11,853 nt of DNA from DTKY01 sp037440765 (GTDB lineage Bacteria > Acidobacteriota > Terriglobia > Bryobacterales > Bryobacteraceae). This document shows positions 1 to 7,437 of the stretch, piece after piece. The translations under genes were made by a program, and so were the position numbers. Where the stretch lies: assembly GCA_037440765.1 (NCBI GenBank), contig JBBITL010000110.1, positions 1 through 11,853 on the forward strand. Reading direction: 5' to 3'. Under the pieces are notes generated by a model, which saw only the letters and a program-made list of their open reading frames with translations, searched no databases and was not told where the DNA came from. Positions within the stretch are counted from its first letter, which is position 1. Every line of letters starts with the position of its first letter.

Positions 1-1
1 G

Positions 2-1054
2 GGCTCCGGCACGTACGGCATCCAGGACCAGATCGCGGGCCTGCGCTGGGTGAGGGACAACATCGCGAAGTTCGGCGGCGACCCTGCTCGCGTCACCATC
101 TTCGGAGAATCGGCGGGCGGCATTTCGGTGAGCATGCTGGCCGCTTCGCCGGCCGCCAGGGGCCTTTTCCAGCGCGCGATTTCTCAGAGCGGCGGCAGCT
201 TCGCCCCGCCGCGCTTCGGCGGCGAAGGCGGCCAGAACGTGCCTCCGCTCGGGGTGGCCGAAGCCGCCGGCGAGAAGTTCCTGGCCAGGCTCGCGGCCGG
301 CGGCATCAAAGCGGCGCGGGCCGTCGAAGCCGAGAAGGTCCAGGCCGCCGCCGGCGGCGGACTCGGCGGCGGGTTCTGGCCCGTCTTTGATGGAGATATT
401 CTCCCGGGCGATCAGTACGAACTCTACCAGGCGGGACGCTTCAACGATGTTCCCGTGCTGATCGGAACCAACTCCGATGAGGGCGCCATGTTCGCCCGCC
501 CCGGCATGACGCCGGAGGCCTTCCAGTCGCAGATTCGGGCCGGCTACGGCAAACACGCCGATGCGATCCTGGCCGCCTACCCGCACGCCACCGTCGCCGA
601 AGCGGAACGAGCCGGCAAGGACATCTTCCGCGATTCCGCCTTCGCCTGGCACACCTGGGCGTGGGCCGTGCTTCAGTCGCAAAGGGGAAAGGGCAAGGTG
701 TTCCTTTACTACTTCGACCACCGCACGCCCGCATCGCCGGACGGAGCCAACCACGCGGCCGAGATCCCATACGTGTTCCGGAATCTCAGGGGCTCGGGCC
801 CCGGCGCGCCCCGCCCCGAAGACATCGCCATGTCGGATCTGATGAGCAGCTACTGGGTGAACTTCGCCGCCTCCGGCGATCCCAACGGCGCGGGCCTTCC
901 CGCCTGGCCGGCGTTCACCGCGGCGGCGCAGCAGGCGCTTCACTTCAATGCCAAGCCGGGGGCCAGGCCGGTCCCCAACATGGAGCAACTCAAGGCGCTG
1001 GACGGTTACTACGCCTGGCGCCGCGAAGAGGCCAGGGCCCGGGGCGCGAAGTAG
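2..1054 (+). CDS. Carboxylesterase type B (alpha/beta hydrolase), 5' end outside window
   Basis: This is the C-terminal part of a type-B carboxylesterase, a serine hydrolase that cleaves carboxylic esters. The frame is open from base 2, so the start lies off the left edge; about 350 residues are visible, against roughly 500-550 in the family. The first visible residues (GSGTYGIQDQIAGLRWV) continue into the family block R-D-N-I-x-x-F-G-G-D-P. The nucleophile elbow GESAGG has its serine codon at 110-112. The acidic residue of the triad is the Glu of SDEG (codon 479-481), and the His is in NHAAEIPYVF (codon 752-754), so the visible catalytic set is complete. The end has the usual W-x-N-F-A-x-x-G-D-P block. 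Many members are secreted, but the signal peptide region is not visible. It converges on the esterase gene with 24 bp between stop codons. Family is sure; substrate unknown. Confidence 0.93.
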   Translation, partial: GSGTYGIQDQIAGLRWVRDNIAKFGGDPARVTIFGESAGGISVSMLAASPAARGLFQRAISQSGGSFAPPRFGGEGGQNVPPLGVAEAAGEKFLARLAAGGIKAARAVEAEKVQAAAGGGLGGGFWPVFDGDILPGDQYELYQAGRFNDVPVLIGTNSDEGAMFARPGMTPEAFQSQIRAGYGKHADAILAAYPHATVAEAERAGKDIFRDSAFAWHTWAWAVLQSQRGKGKVFLYYFDHRTPASPDGANHAAEIPYVFRNLRGSGPGAPRPEDIAMSDLMSSYWVNFAASGDPNGAGLPAWPAFTAAAQQALHFNAKPGARPVPNMEQLKALDGYYAWRREEARARGAK

Positions 1055-1067
1055 GCGCCCCCGGGCC
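1036..1067. terminator. GC hairpin between convergent genes, possible two-way terminator
   Basis: Arms 1036-1047 and 1055-1067 form 12 G-C pairs with one bulged C at 1062 and a 7-base loop. The stop codon of the carboxylesterase (1052-1054) lies in the loop. The hairpin also lies just past the stop of the minus-strand esterase, so it could end or protect both transcripts. There is no T tract on either side, so it is not a textbook intrinsic terminator. Confidence 0.5.
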
Positions 1068-1078
1068 TCAGCAGCCTG

Positions 1079-2305
1079 TCACTGGAAGAGCATCGGCGCC
1101 AGCTGGTTCAGGTAGATCCGCCAGTTGATCCAGGTGTGGCCGCCGGAGTTCTCGTTGTAGAGGTGCTTGATGCCCACCTTCTCCAGCAGGCCGGCCAGGT
1201 TGCGGCTGCCCTCCACGCAGATCTTGTCTTCCTCGCCGCAGGCGACGTAGTAGAACTTCACGCCGGCCTTCTTGATGGCTGTGAGTTCCTTGGTGATGTC
1301 GTTTCGCGTGCCCATGCTCATGACACCGATGTAGCTGAAGACGTTGGGGTGCGCGTTGGTCGCCGCGAGCGTGTGGCCGCCGCCCATCGACAGACCGGCA
1401 ATGGCGCGGCCCTCCATCTTGGCCAGCACGCGGTAGTTCTTCTCGATGTAAGGGATCACGTCCTTCACCAGGCTCTCGGGGAAGGATGGCCCGGCCGGAG
1501 CGGCGCCTCGGCCGGGGGCCGGAGCCGCGCCCGGTGCCGCGCCCGGAGCTGTTGCGGGAGCGGCGCCAGGGGGAGCGCCCATGCCGCGTCCGGCGGCCTG
1601 TCCCGGAACCGGACCTGAACCCGGCGCCATCTTCTGGTTCGCATTGCCGTTGGTCATGACCACCAGCATCGGCCTCGCCTTCTTGGCCGCGATCAGGTTG
1701 TCCATTATCTGGCTGGCGCGGCCGAGGGTGAACCAGGCGTCCTCGTCGCCGCCCGCGCCGTGCAGCAGGTACAGCACCGGATAGCGCTCCTTGCTCGTCT
1801 CATACCCCGGTGGCGTGTACACGTACATGCGCCGGGTGAGCTTGAGCGTCGGCGAATCGTACCACACCTTGTTCACGTTGCCGTGCGGCACGTCCTTCAC
1901 CTGGTAGTTGTCGGACAACGGCCCGGGGATCAGCAGGATGTTGTCGATCCTTCTGCCGTCGCGTTTGGTCTCGCCGTTGCCGGGGTCCAGCGTGGGCACC
2001 CCGTTCACGCTGAACGTGTAGCCCCACATCTCCGGCGCGAGCGGGCCCGTGGTGACCGACCACACGCCCTCCTCGTCCCTGGCCATCTTGACCCCGCGGC
2101 CCTGCGGCCAGTCTCCGTTCAACGTGACGCTGGTCGCCTCCGGAGCCCTCAGCCGGAACGTCACCGTGTTGTCCGGCATGATCTCCGGCGAGCGGGCCGC
2201 CTGCGCGCCGGCCATCCCCCTGCCTGGCGCCGGCGCGGCGGGCGGCGCCTGGGCCCCTGCAACCAGCGCCGCCAGCAATACTGCTGCTTGAATCCTGAGT
2301 ATCAT
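1079..2305 (-). CDS. Secreted esterase, CE1/feruloyl-esterase-like with N-terminal E-set domain
   Basis: Predicted 408-residue secreted serine esterase. Residues 1-20 form a signal peptide ending AQA. A Pro/Ala/Gly linker (about 21-37) leads to an E-set/CBM48-like beta domain (about 40-125; ...TVTFRLRAPEATSVTLNGDW...). Residues 145-408 are an alpha/beta hydrolase of the esterase D/XynZ feruloyl esterase type: YPVLYLLHGAGG (176-186, oxyanion region), nucleophile elbow GLSMGG (Ser306), acidic residue probably Asp360 in CGEED, and His390 in GGHTWINWRIYLN. Residues 227-273 are a low-complexity insert before PYIEKNYRV. The ATG is supported by GGAGAGG 8 bases upstream. The gene follows the lipoprotein gene by 41 bp on the same strand, so cotranscription is likely. 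Family members cleave feruloyl or acetyl esters on plant polysaccharides; the substrate here is not shown. Confidence 0.9.
   Translation of the reverse strand: MILRIQAAVLLAALVAGAQAPPAAPAPGRGMAGAQAARSPEIMPDNTVTFRLRAPEATSVTLNGDWPQGRGVKMARDEEGVWSVTTGPLAPEMWGYTFSVNGVPTLDPGNGETKRDGRRIDNILLIPGPLSDNYQVKDVPHGNVNKVWYDSPTLKLTRRMYVYTPPGYETSKERYPVLYLLHGAGGDEDAWFTLGRASQIMDNLIAAKKARPMLVVMTNGNANQKMAPGSGPVPGQAAGRGMGAPPGAAPATAPGAAPGAAPAPGRGAAPAGPSFPESLVKDVIPYIEKNYRVLAKMEGRAIAGLSMGGGHTLAATNAHPNVFSYIGVMSMGTRNDITKELTAIKKAGVKFYYVACGEEDKICVEGSRNLAGLLEKVGIKHLYNENSGGHTWINWRIYLNQLAPMLFQ
1487..1627 (-). repeat. Low-complexity Gly/Ala/Pro insert within the esterase gene
   Basis: This stretch encodes esterase residues 227-273, almost only Gly, Ala, Pro, Met and Arg, with repeated units such as GAAP and APGRGAAPA. 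The unit PAPGRG also occurs in the linker after the signal peptide (residues 25-30). It sits in the loop between the strand MLVVMTNGNA and the helix leading to the catalytic serine, and does not break the frame. Confidence 0.7.
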
Positions 2306-2346
2306 GGGTGTTTCCTCTCCCTAGTTGCCTGAATCCCCCGGCTTGC

Positions 2347-3165
2347 TCACTTGCGCGGTTCGAAGCGCACCTCCACTTCAGTGGCCACCAGTACAGGGCG
2401 GCCGCCCTGGACCGTGGGCTTGTAAAGAAACTCGGACCACGGCACGGCTTCACAAAGCTGTACGCCGGTCTGCAACTCCGAGATCTTCCCTTCCTCGTCG
2501 ATGAGGACCTTGCACTTGGCCGTTCCCCCCTGGGGCGCCCAGAGTGGCGCGGCGTGCACGGTCTGGCCCTTGATAAGGAGGGCGCTCTGCTTTTCCGCGG
2601 GAACGGAGACCTCCCGGATGTCCTTAGCCCCGGCCTTCGCCGCCTTGGCGGCCTGGCCTTCCTCGGCTGCCGGCGCGGGCTCCAGTTTGGTGACCAGAAA
2701 TACCGGCCTGGCGGGATACCGGTTGACCCGGACTCGCAGGACCGTCGCCTGCGCGTCCAGTTCATCGAAGGCCATGCTCCCCCACGCCATGGTGACGACA
2801 CGTTCACAGCTTGACTTGAGCGGATAACCGCTCTTGCCCTGGTCGGGGTCGCCGATTTCGTCGATTACCCTCTGCGCGTGTACGCCCTCGACGACGTATT
2901 CCCTCCCGTGGACCACCTCAGTGGGAGTCCGCAGGAACAGGCGATAGCGCCGGGGGCCTTCCCATATGTATACGGAAGGCCCGCCCTGGTTCAGCGCCGC
3001 ATCGGTCAGCCCGATCGATTCCTGAAGGAGCTGGGCTCTTCCCTGGATCTTGTGCGGCGCGGCCGCGGCCTTCTTGGCTTCTTTGCCTGGCTGCCCGCCG
3101 CCGCAGCCGCCCAGTGCGGCGAGCGTGGCAACCACAAAGCAGAAAACATACGCGCTGCGGTTCAT
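2347..3165 (-). CDS. Lipoprotein with TonB C-terminal-like domain, function unknown
   Basis: Predicted 272-residue lipoprotein. An upstream in-frame codon at 3216 exists, but the ATG at 3165 is preferred: it has GAGGA 8 bases upstream, and it puts a signal sequence (MNRSAYVFCFVVATLAALGGC) at the very N-terminus with lipobox LGGC, lipidated Cys21. Residues 40-160 show no family I recognise. Residues 163-182 are an Ala/Lys/Glu linker. Residues 205-270 resemble the TonB C-terminal/energy-transducer fold: a G-G-T-A-x-C-x-V-L-I-D-E-E-G-K-I strand pair, an AV...F-x-Y-K-P segment, then GGRPVLVATEVEVRF. There is no N-terminal TonB membrane helix or Pro-rich spacer, so it is unlikely to be a true TonB. 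It lies between the DUF1080 gene (97 bp upstream, with a weak GGCAG/CTGCC hairpin at 3219-3233) and the esterase gene. Confidence 0.75.
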   Translation of the reverse strand: MNRSAYVFCFVVATLAALGGCGGGQPGKEAKKAAAAPHKIQGRAQLLQESIGLTDAALNQGGPSVYIWEGPRRYRLFLRTPTEVVHGREYVVEGVHAQRVIDEIGDPDQGKSGYPLKSSCERVVTMAWGSMAFDELDAQATVLRVRVNRYPARPVFLVTKLEPAPAAEEGQAAKAAKAGAKDIREVSVPAEKQSALLIKGQTVHAAPLWAPQGGTAKCKVLIDEEGKISELQTGVQLCEAVPWSEFLYKPTVQGGRPVLVATEVEVRFEPRK

Positions 3166-3262
3166 CCGTCCTGTCCTCGCTTTAGAGACGATTTGATCCG
3201 CTTCCAAAGGTATCACGAGGCAGGGCCGCTGCCCAACCGGTAATCCGGATCAGACCCGCGCG

Positions 3263-4120
3263 CTACCGGCACTGCGAGTCGTCCCGGTGGACGTAGTAGC
3301 TCTTGTAGCCGGCGGCTCCGGGCTGCATGCAGCCGGAGAGGTTCAGGACCTCGATCTTGCGGAATTCGGTGGGGTGACTTTCGGCCTGGACGGCGATGTA
3401 GCCCTCTCCGAGCGGCGCGCCATCCTTCTTGACTGAAGGGTCGAAGTTGGCCACGCTGCCCCCGCCGATTTGCAGGTTGCCGTACTCGAGAACCGTCTTG
3501 CCGTCGATCATGTGGCGGACGCGCTCGGAGCCCAGCACCTCGATCTCGACCCTCACCCACTGCTCGCCCCGGTAGGTCTGAGAAGTTGAGTTGGTGCAGT
3601 GCGCCTTGACCATCTCCCCGTTCCGGAAGATCTCAGTGCCCGGGGTGCAGACGTTCGCGGTGGATCGCTCGCCGGTGGGCCCGCCGCCCAAAAGCTGGGC
3701 TTCGATGGAGATCGGGAAGTCCTGGTCCCGGCCCATGGTGTCCGGCGCCTGGCAGTGAAACATGATGCCGTTGTTGCGAAGGGCCCAGGATGGTCCGCCC
3801 TTCACCTGCTCGCCGACAAAGCGGTACTCGGCGGCGACGATGTAATGAGAGAACTTCCGGTCCCGGTAGAACAGATGGCCGAACCGGCCGCCAAATTCGG
3901 CGTACTCGTCGTAGGAGATCCTGAGGACGCCGTTTTCGGCGCGGAATGTGTTGCCGTGGTTCTCGCCGAGGGGGAAGCCGGTGATCTTGGGGACCCAGCC
4001 GTCGAGGTTCCTGCCGTTGAACAGCTGGATCCAGTCCTTGCGGTCCGGGTCGTTCTGGGCGAAGGCGGCGGCACTCAGCAGGAGAGCCAGGGTGGCTGCG
4101 CGCGTAACTGGTCGTGGCAT
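3263..4120 (-). CDS. Secreted DUF1080 protein (3-keto-disaccharide hydrolase-like)
   Basis: Predicted 285-residue exported protein. Residues 1-21 are a signal peptide with cleavage site AFA|QN. The mature start, W-I-Q-L-F-N-G-R-N-L-D-G-W (30-42), is the hallmark opening of DUF1080 (PF06439), a concanavalin-like beta-sandwich. The rest fits the family: NTFRAENGVLRISYDEY, the N-N-G-I-M-F-H segment, the S-I-E-A-Q-L-L-G-G-G segment, and a late G-x-I-A-V-Q-A-E-S-H-P-x-E-F-R-K-I-E-V-L block. Some family members hydrolyse 3-keto-glycosides, and the domain is abundant in Acidobacteriota and Planctomycetes. No oxidoreductase partner for 3-keto sugars is seen here. The SD sequence is weak (AGG about 10 bases upstream). 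It is the first gene of the minus-strand run and diverges from the membrane protein gene. Confidence 0.88.
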   Translation of the reverse strand: MPRPVTRAATLALLLSAAAFAQNDPDRKDWIQLFNGRNLDGWVPKITGFPLGENHGNTFRAENGVLRISYDEYAEFGGRFGHLFYRDRKFSHYIVAAEYRFVGEQVKGGPSWALRNNGIMFHCQAPDTMGRDQDFPISIEAQLLGGGPTGERSTANVCTPGTEIFRNGEMVKAHCTNSTSQTYRGEQWVRVEIEVLGSERVRHMIDGKTVLEYGNLQIGGGSVANFDPSVKKDGAPLGEGYIAVQAESHPTEFRKIEVLNLSGCMQPGAAGYKSYYVHRDDSQCR

Positions 4121-4225
4121 AGATCAAGCCTACATCTGAAGCGACCGTGGCGCAAAGCCGGCGATTTGCGCTCAGCTTTGGCGTAAACTTGGTGGGACAG
4201 TCCTCCGGGCCTGTCCGCCACGCTC
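4121..4225. promoter_or_regulatory. Divergent intergenic region with two inverted repeats
   Basis: These 105 bp must hold the starts of two divergent transcription units. Visible elements are an inverted repeat GCGCAAA (4150-4156)/TTTGCGC (4165-4171) with an 8-base spacer, and a second, GGACAG (4195-4200)/CTGTCC (4211-4216) with a 10-base spacer, just before the GTG start at 4226. No convincing -35/-10 pair could be chosen on either strand. Either repeat could be an operator or an RNA hairpin. Confidence 0.4.
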
Positions 4226-5902
4226 GTGACTGAACTCGCCGGCATCGTGCTTGCGCACCTCGTGCGCTACTCACTGTTCTACGTTGAGGCGCTGCTGCTC
4301 GTGGTGCTGGCGAGGTGCGCGGCGAGCGGCCAGTGGCGGCGCTGGGAGCGGCGGATCTCAGGCTTCGCCCGCCGCCGCGGGGCAGCGGTCGCGGCGGTGT
4401 GCTTCCTGGCGCTGGCGGGGCGCGCCGCTCTGATTCCCGTCCTGCCAGAGAGGGCGCCAGTCATCACCGACGAGTTCAGCTACCTGCTCGCCGCCGACAC
4501 CTTCGCCTCGGGCCGCCTGGCCAATCCCACCCACCCGATGTGGGTCCACTTCGAGACCATGCACGTGAACCAGCAGCCCGCCTACGCCTCCATGTACCCG
4601 CCTGCGCAGGGCCTGGCGCTGGCGGCGGGGCAGAGGCTTTTTGGGGACCCCTGGTGGGGGGTCTGGCTGAGCACGGGGCTGATGTGCGCGGCCATCTGCT
4701 GGATGCTGCAAGGGTGGCTGCCGCCGTTTTGGGCCCTGCTCGGAGGTTTGCTGGCGGTGCTGCGTCTGGGCTTGTTCAGCTACTGGGCCAACAGCTACTG
4801 GGGCGGAGCGGTGGCGGCCATGGGAGGGGCGCTGCTGCTGGGCGCGCTCGGGCGCATCCGGCGGCGGCCGCGAATCGCCGACTCCATCTGGCTGGCCATG
4901 GGCGTGGCCGTTCTAGCCGCCAGCAGGCCGTATGAAGGACTCCTGCTCTGCCTTCCCGCCTCGATCGCGCTGTTGGCATGGACCCGCCGCAGGCGCCGAG
5001 TTCTCATCCCCGCCGCACTGGTGCTGGCTGCGGCCGCCACGGCCCTCGGCTATTACAACTGGCGCGTCACCGGAGATCCGCTCAAGCTGCCCTATCAGGT
5101 GAACCGCGAAACCTACATCGGAGGGCGCTACTTCCTGTGGGATGAGGCCGTCCCCGAGTCGGCTTACCGCCACGCGTCCATGCGGGACTTCTACGCCGGC
5201 TGGCAGGTGCAGCGGGCCAAGGCCGCCGAACCGCTGCTTGGCTGGCTGGCCAACGCCGCGGGCAATCTCGGCGTGTTCTGGGTGTTCTTCCTCGGACCGG
5301 CGCTGGCGCTTCCCCTGGTCATGTTGCCGGGCGTGCTGCGCGACAGGCGGGTGCGGTTTCTGGCCATCGCGGGAGCCGTATTCGCGGCCGGTCTCGCTCT
5401 GAACCTGTGGTTCTACCCGCACTACGCCGCGCCCGCCACCGCGCTGATCTACGCGCTGCTTCTACAGGCCACGCGCCACCTGCGCTTTGCCCGAGGCCGG
5501 AAGGGCGCGGCCGCAGCGCTGGCACTGGCCGTCCCGGTGGCCTGCCTGGCTGCGGCCGGCGTCCGGCTGGCCTCGCAGCCGGTGAGCCGCTACCTCGCCA
5601 CCGATCACCCCGCAACGTGGTTCAATACACAGCCCGGCAACGTCGAACGGGCCAACGTGGCGCAGCGGCTCAGCAGGCTGGAAGGGCAGCACTTGGTGCT
5701 GGTGCGCTACCGGGCCGGCCACAACTGGTTCGTGGAGTGGGTCTACAACCGCGCCGACATCGACCGCGCCAAGGTGGTTTGGGCACACGACATGGACGCG
5801 GACCACAATCGCAAACTGCTGGCATACTTCGCGGGACGGCGGGCGTGGCTGATGGAGGCCGATCTGAACCCGCCGAGGTTGTCTCCTTATACGCTCCCTT
5901 GA
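4226..5902 (+). CDS. Polytopic membrane protein, GT-C glycosyltransferase-like
   Basis: Predicted 558-residue membrane protein with about 10-12 hydrophobic segments (roughly 4-28, 52-72, 140-162, 166-184, 192-210, 221-252, 260-276, 345-370, 378-412, 427-447) and a soluble C-terminal part (about 450-558). After the second segment comes V-I-T-D-E-F-S-Y (79-86); an acidic pair in this first outer loop is typical of GT-C transferases (PMT/ArnT/RgtA-like) that use polyprenyl-phosphate sugars. Other conserved-looking blocks are MYPPAQGLALAAGQ (123-136), YWANSYWGG (186-194) and ASRPYEG (232-238). The C-terminal part (for example LVLVRYRAGHN and EWVYNRADID) has no function I recognise. The GTG start has no clear SD sequence. 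No sugar-biosynthesis gene adjoins it, so donor and acceptor are unknown. The GT-C call is an inference from topology and the Asp-Glu pair. Confidence 0.72.
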   Translation: MTELAGIVLAHLVRYSLFYVEALLLVVLARCAASGQWRRWERRISGFARRRGAAVAAVCFLALAGRAALIPVLPERAPVITDEFSYLLAADTFASGRLANPTHPMWVHFETMHVNQQPAYASMYPPAQGLALAAGQRLFGDPWWGVWLSTGLMCAAICWMLQGWLPPFWALLGGLLAVLRLGLFSYWANSYWGGAVAAMGGALLLGALGRIRRRPRIADSIWLAMGVAVLAASRPYEGLLLCLPASIALLAWTRRRRRVLIPAALVLAAAATALGYYNWRVTGDPLKLPYQVNRETYIGGRYFLWDEAVPESAYRHASMRDFYAGWQVQRAKAAEPLLGWLANAAGNLGVFWVFFLGPALALPLVMLPGVLRDRRVRFLAIAGAVFAAGLALNLWFYPHYAAPATALIYALLLQATRHLRFARGRKGAAAALALAVPVACLAAAGVRLASQPVSRYLATDHPATWFNTQPGNVERANVAQRLSRLEGQHLVLVRYRAGHNWFVEWVYNRADIDRAKVVWAHDMDADHNRKLLAYFAGRRAWLMEADLNPPRLSPYTLP

Positions 5903-5939
5903 CAGCCAGTCAGTCCAATATGGTATGGTTGGTGCTGTC
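5899..5939 (+). promoter_or_regulatory. Putative promoter/operator of the B6 operon
   Basis: A perfect TTGACA (5899-5904) overlaps the stop codon of the upstream gene. TATGGT at 5924-5929 could be the -10 box, though its 19-base spacing is long. An inverted repeat GACAGC (5901-5906)/GCTGTC (5934-5939) frames this segment, with CCA and TGG extending it imperfectly. MocR-type regulators bind near their own and their target promoters, so autoregulation here is plausible but not shown. Confidence 0.4.
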
Positions 5940-5942
5940 TGG

Positions 5943-7421
5943 ATGTTTCCTCGGCCACAACTCGACGCAGGTTCAAGTGTTCCGCTTTACAGGCAATTGC
6001 ATGCCCAGATAAAGGAATGGATAGAATCCGGGAGGCTTTCGGCCGGAGATAGGCTGCCATCCACCAGGGAGATGGCTGGCCTGCTTGGACTTAATCGGAC
6101 CACGGTTTCGGCCGCATACTCACTGCTCGACTCCGAGCGCCTTATCCAAGGCCACGTGGGGCGGGGAAGCTTCGTCGCCGGCCAGATGCGCGGCCGGGCG
6201 CCGGCAATCGACTGGGACCAGCTTCTGGACGGCGTCGAGCGGTTGCCTGCCCCCCTGGCGCAGGCCCCCGAAACCGAGATCAGCTTTGCCACCTCACGGC
6301 CTCCGGCTTCGCTGTTTCCCATGGACGAAATCCGCGCCGCATGCCAGGAAGTGCTTTCAGGCCCCCAGGCGGCGGGCCTTCTCCAACTCGGTTCGCCCGG
6401 CGGGTACGCCCCGCTCAGGGCGTTCCTGCTCGCCGAGGGGCAGAAGAACGGCACGGTACGTCCCCAGGACGACATCCTGATCGTCAACGGCTGCCAGCAG
6501 GGGCTGGACCTGGTGGCGCGGGTTCTGGTCCGCCCCGGCGACACGGTCCTGGTCGAGGACCCCATTTACCCCGGTGTGAAGCACCTGATGGCGCGCGCGG
6601 GCGCGCGAGTTGTGGGCATCCCTGTTGGTCCGCACGGCATGGACATGGACCTGGCGGCCCGGGCCCTGGACCGGGGGACGGTGCGCCTGGTGGTGGTAAC
6701 GCCGAGTTTTCAGAACCCGACCGGGGCCACGCTCCCGGCGGCCTCGCGCCAGTTCCTTATTTCGAGGGCGCGCGCGGCAGGCGCGGTTGTCGTCGAGAAC
6801 GACTCCTACGGGGATCTCCGCTACGAGGGCGAGGCCCTGCCGCCGCTCAAGCAACTGGACGATGCGGGCGCCGCGGTGCTGCTGCGCAGTTTCTCCAAGG
6901 TGGCCTTCCCTGGACTGCGGGTCGGGTGGATCACGGCGCCCTGCGCCCTGGTGGCGCGCCTCACGGAGGCCAAGCAACTGGCCGATCTGCATACGGACCA
7001 GCTTTCGCAGGCGGTGATGCTGCGCTTTGCCGAGACTGGCCGGCTGGCGGCGCACAGGGCCCGGATACTGACGGCCGGCGCGCTGCGCCTGTCGGCGGTG
7101 CTGGACTCCTGCGAGCGGCTTCTTCCGCCGGGGACGCGCTTCACGCGGCCGCAGGGTGGCATGAACCTGTGGGTGCGCCTGCCCGAGCCCCTGGACGCGG
7201 CCGAGTTGCTCGCCAGGTCGGAACGGGAAGGCGTGGCGTACCTTCCGGGGCGGTTCTTCGAGGTCACGCACCGCGACCCGGGTGGACTGCGGTTGAGCTT
7301 CGCCGGCCTGGCGCCGGAGAAGATCCGGGCGGGCGTGGCCGTGCTGGGCAAAGTGTTTTCGGCCGAACTGGAACGGGTGCGCGCGCTGCGTCGCAGCCAG
7401 CCGGCGCCGGCCATAGTTTAG
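5943..7421 (+). CDS. pdxR: MocR/PdxR-type regulator (GntR wHTH + aminotransferase-fold)
   Basis: Predicted 492-residue chimeric regulator. The N-terminus is a GntR winged helix (VPLYRQLHAQIKEWIESGRL, then GDRLPSTREMAGLLGLNRTTVSAAY, ending GRGSFV). A fold-type I aminotransferase domain follows, with the NPTG motif, an Asp for the PLP ring nitrogen (codon 6801-6803) and the PLP-binding Lys in SFSK (codon 6897-6899), so it should bind PLP. PdxR members of this family activate pdxST when B6 is low; placement just before pdxST supports the same role. The ATG at 5943 is chosen because family proteins begin just before the L-D-x-x-S-x-V-P-L-Y block and because the start at 5925 would overlap the likely -10. 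Neither has a good SD sequence, so leaderless translation is possible. Unlike the common divergent layout, it is codirectional with pdxST. Confidence 0.88.
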   Translation: MFPRPQLDAGSSVPLYRQLHAQIKEWIESGRLSAGDRLPSTREMAGLLGLNRTTVSAAYSLLDSERLIQGHVGRGSFVAGQMRGRAPAIDWDQLLDGVERLPAPLAQAPETEISFATSRPPASLFPMDEIRAACQEVLSGPQAAGLLQLGSPGGYAPLRAFLLAEGQKNGTVRPQDDILIVNGCQQGLDLVARVLVRPGDTVLVEDPIYPGVKHLMARAGARVVGIPVGPHGMDMDLAARALDRGTVRLVVVTPSFQNPTGATLPAASRQFLISRARAAGAVVVENDSYGDLRYEGEALPPLKQLDDAGAAVLLRSFSKVAFPGLRVGWITAPCALVARLTEAKQLADLHTDQLSQAVMLRFAETGRLAAHRARILTAGALRLSAVLDSCERLLPPGTRFTRPQGGMNLWVRLPEPLDAAELLARSEREGVAYLPGRFFEVTHRDPGGLRLSFAGLAPEKIRAGVAVLGKVFSAELERVRALRRSQPAPAIV

Positions 7422-7427
7422 GAAATT

Positions 7428-7437
7428 GGAGGAGGGT
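7428..7437 (+). promoter_or_regulatory. Strong SD deciding the pdxS start
   Basis: GGAGGAGGGT lies directly before the ATG at 7438. It overlaps a possible in-frame TTG at 7426, which is therefore rejected as start. Confidence 0.75.

Noticed and set aside
1800..2807. 335-codon minus-strand frame spanning the lipoprotein-esterase junction
   Set aside because: It is out of frame with two genes that have good motifs, signal sequences and SD sites; its composition (Arg/Gly/Pro-rich) is that of a shadow frame.
2347..3165. Calling the lipoprotein a TonB protein
   Set aside because: There is no N-terminal transmembrane anchor or Pro-rich periplasmic spacer, and no ExbB/ExbD genes nearby; only the C-terminal fold is similar.
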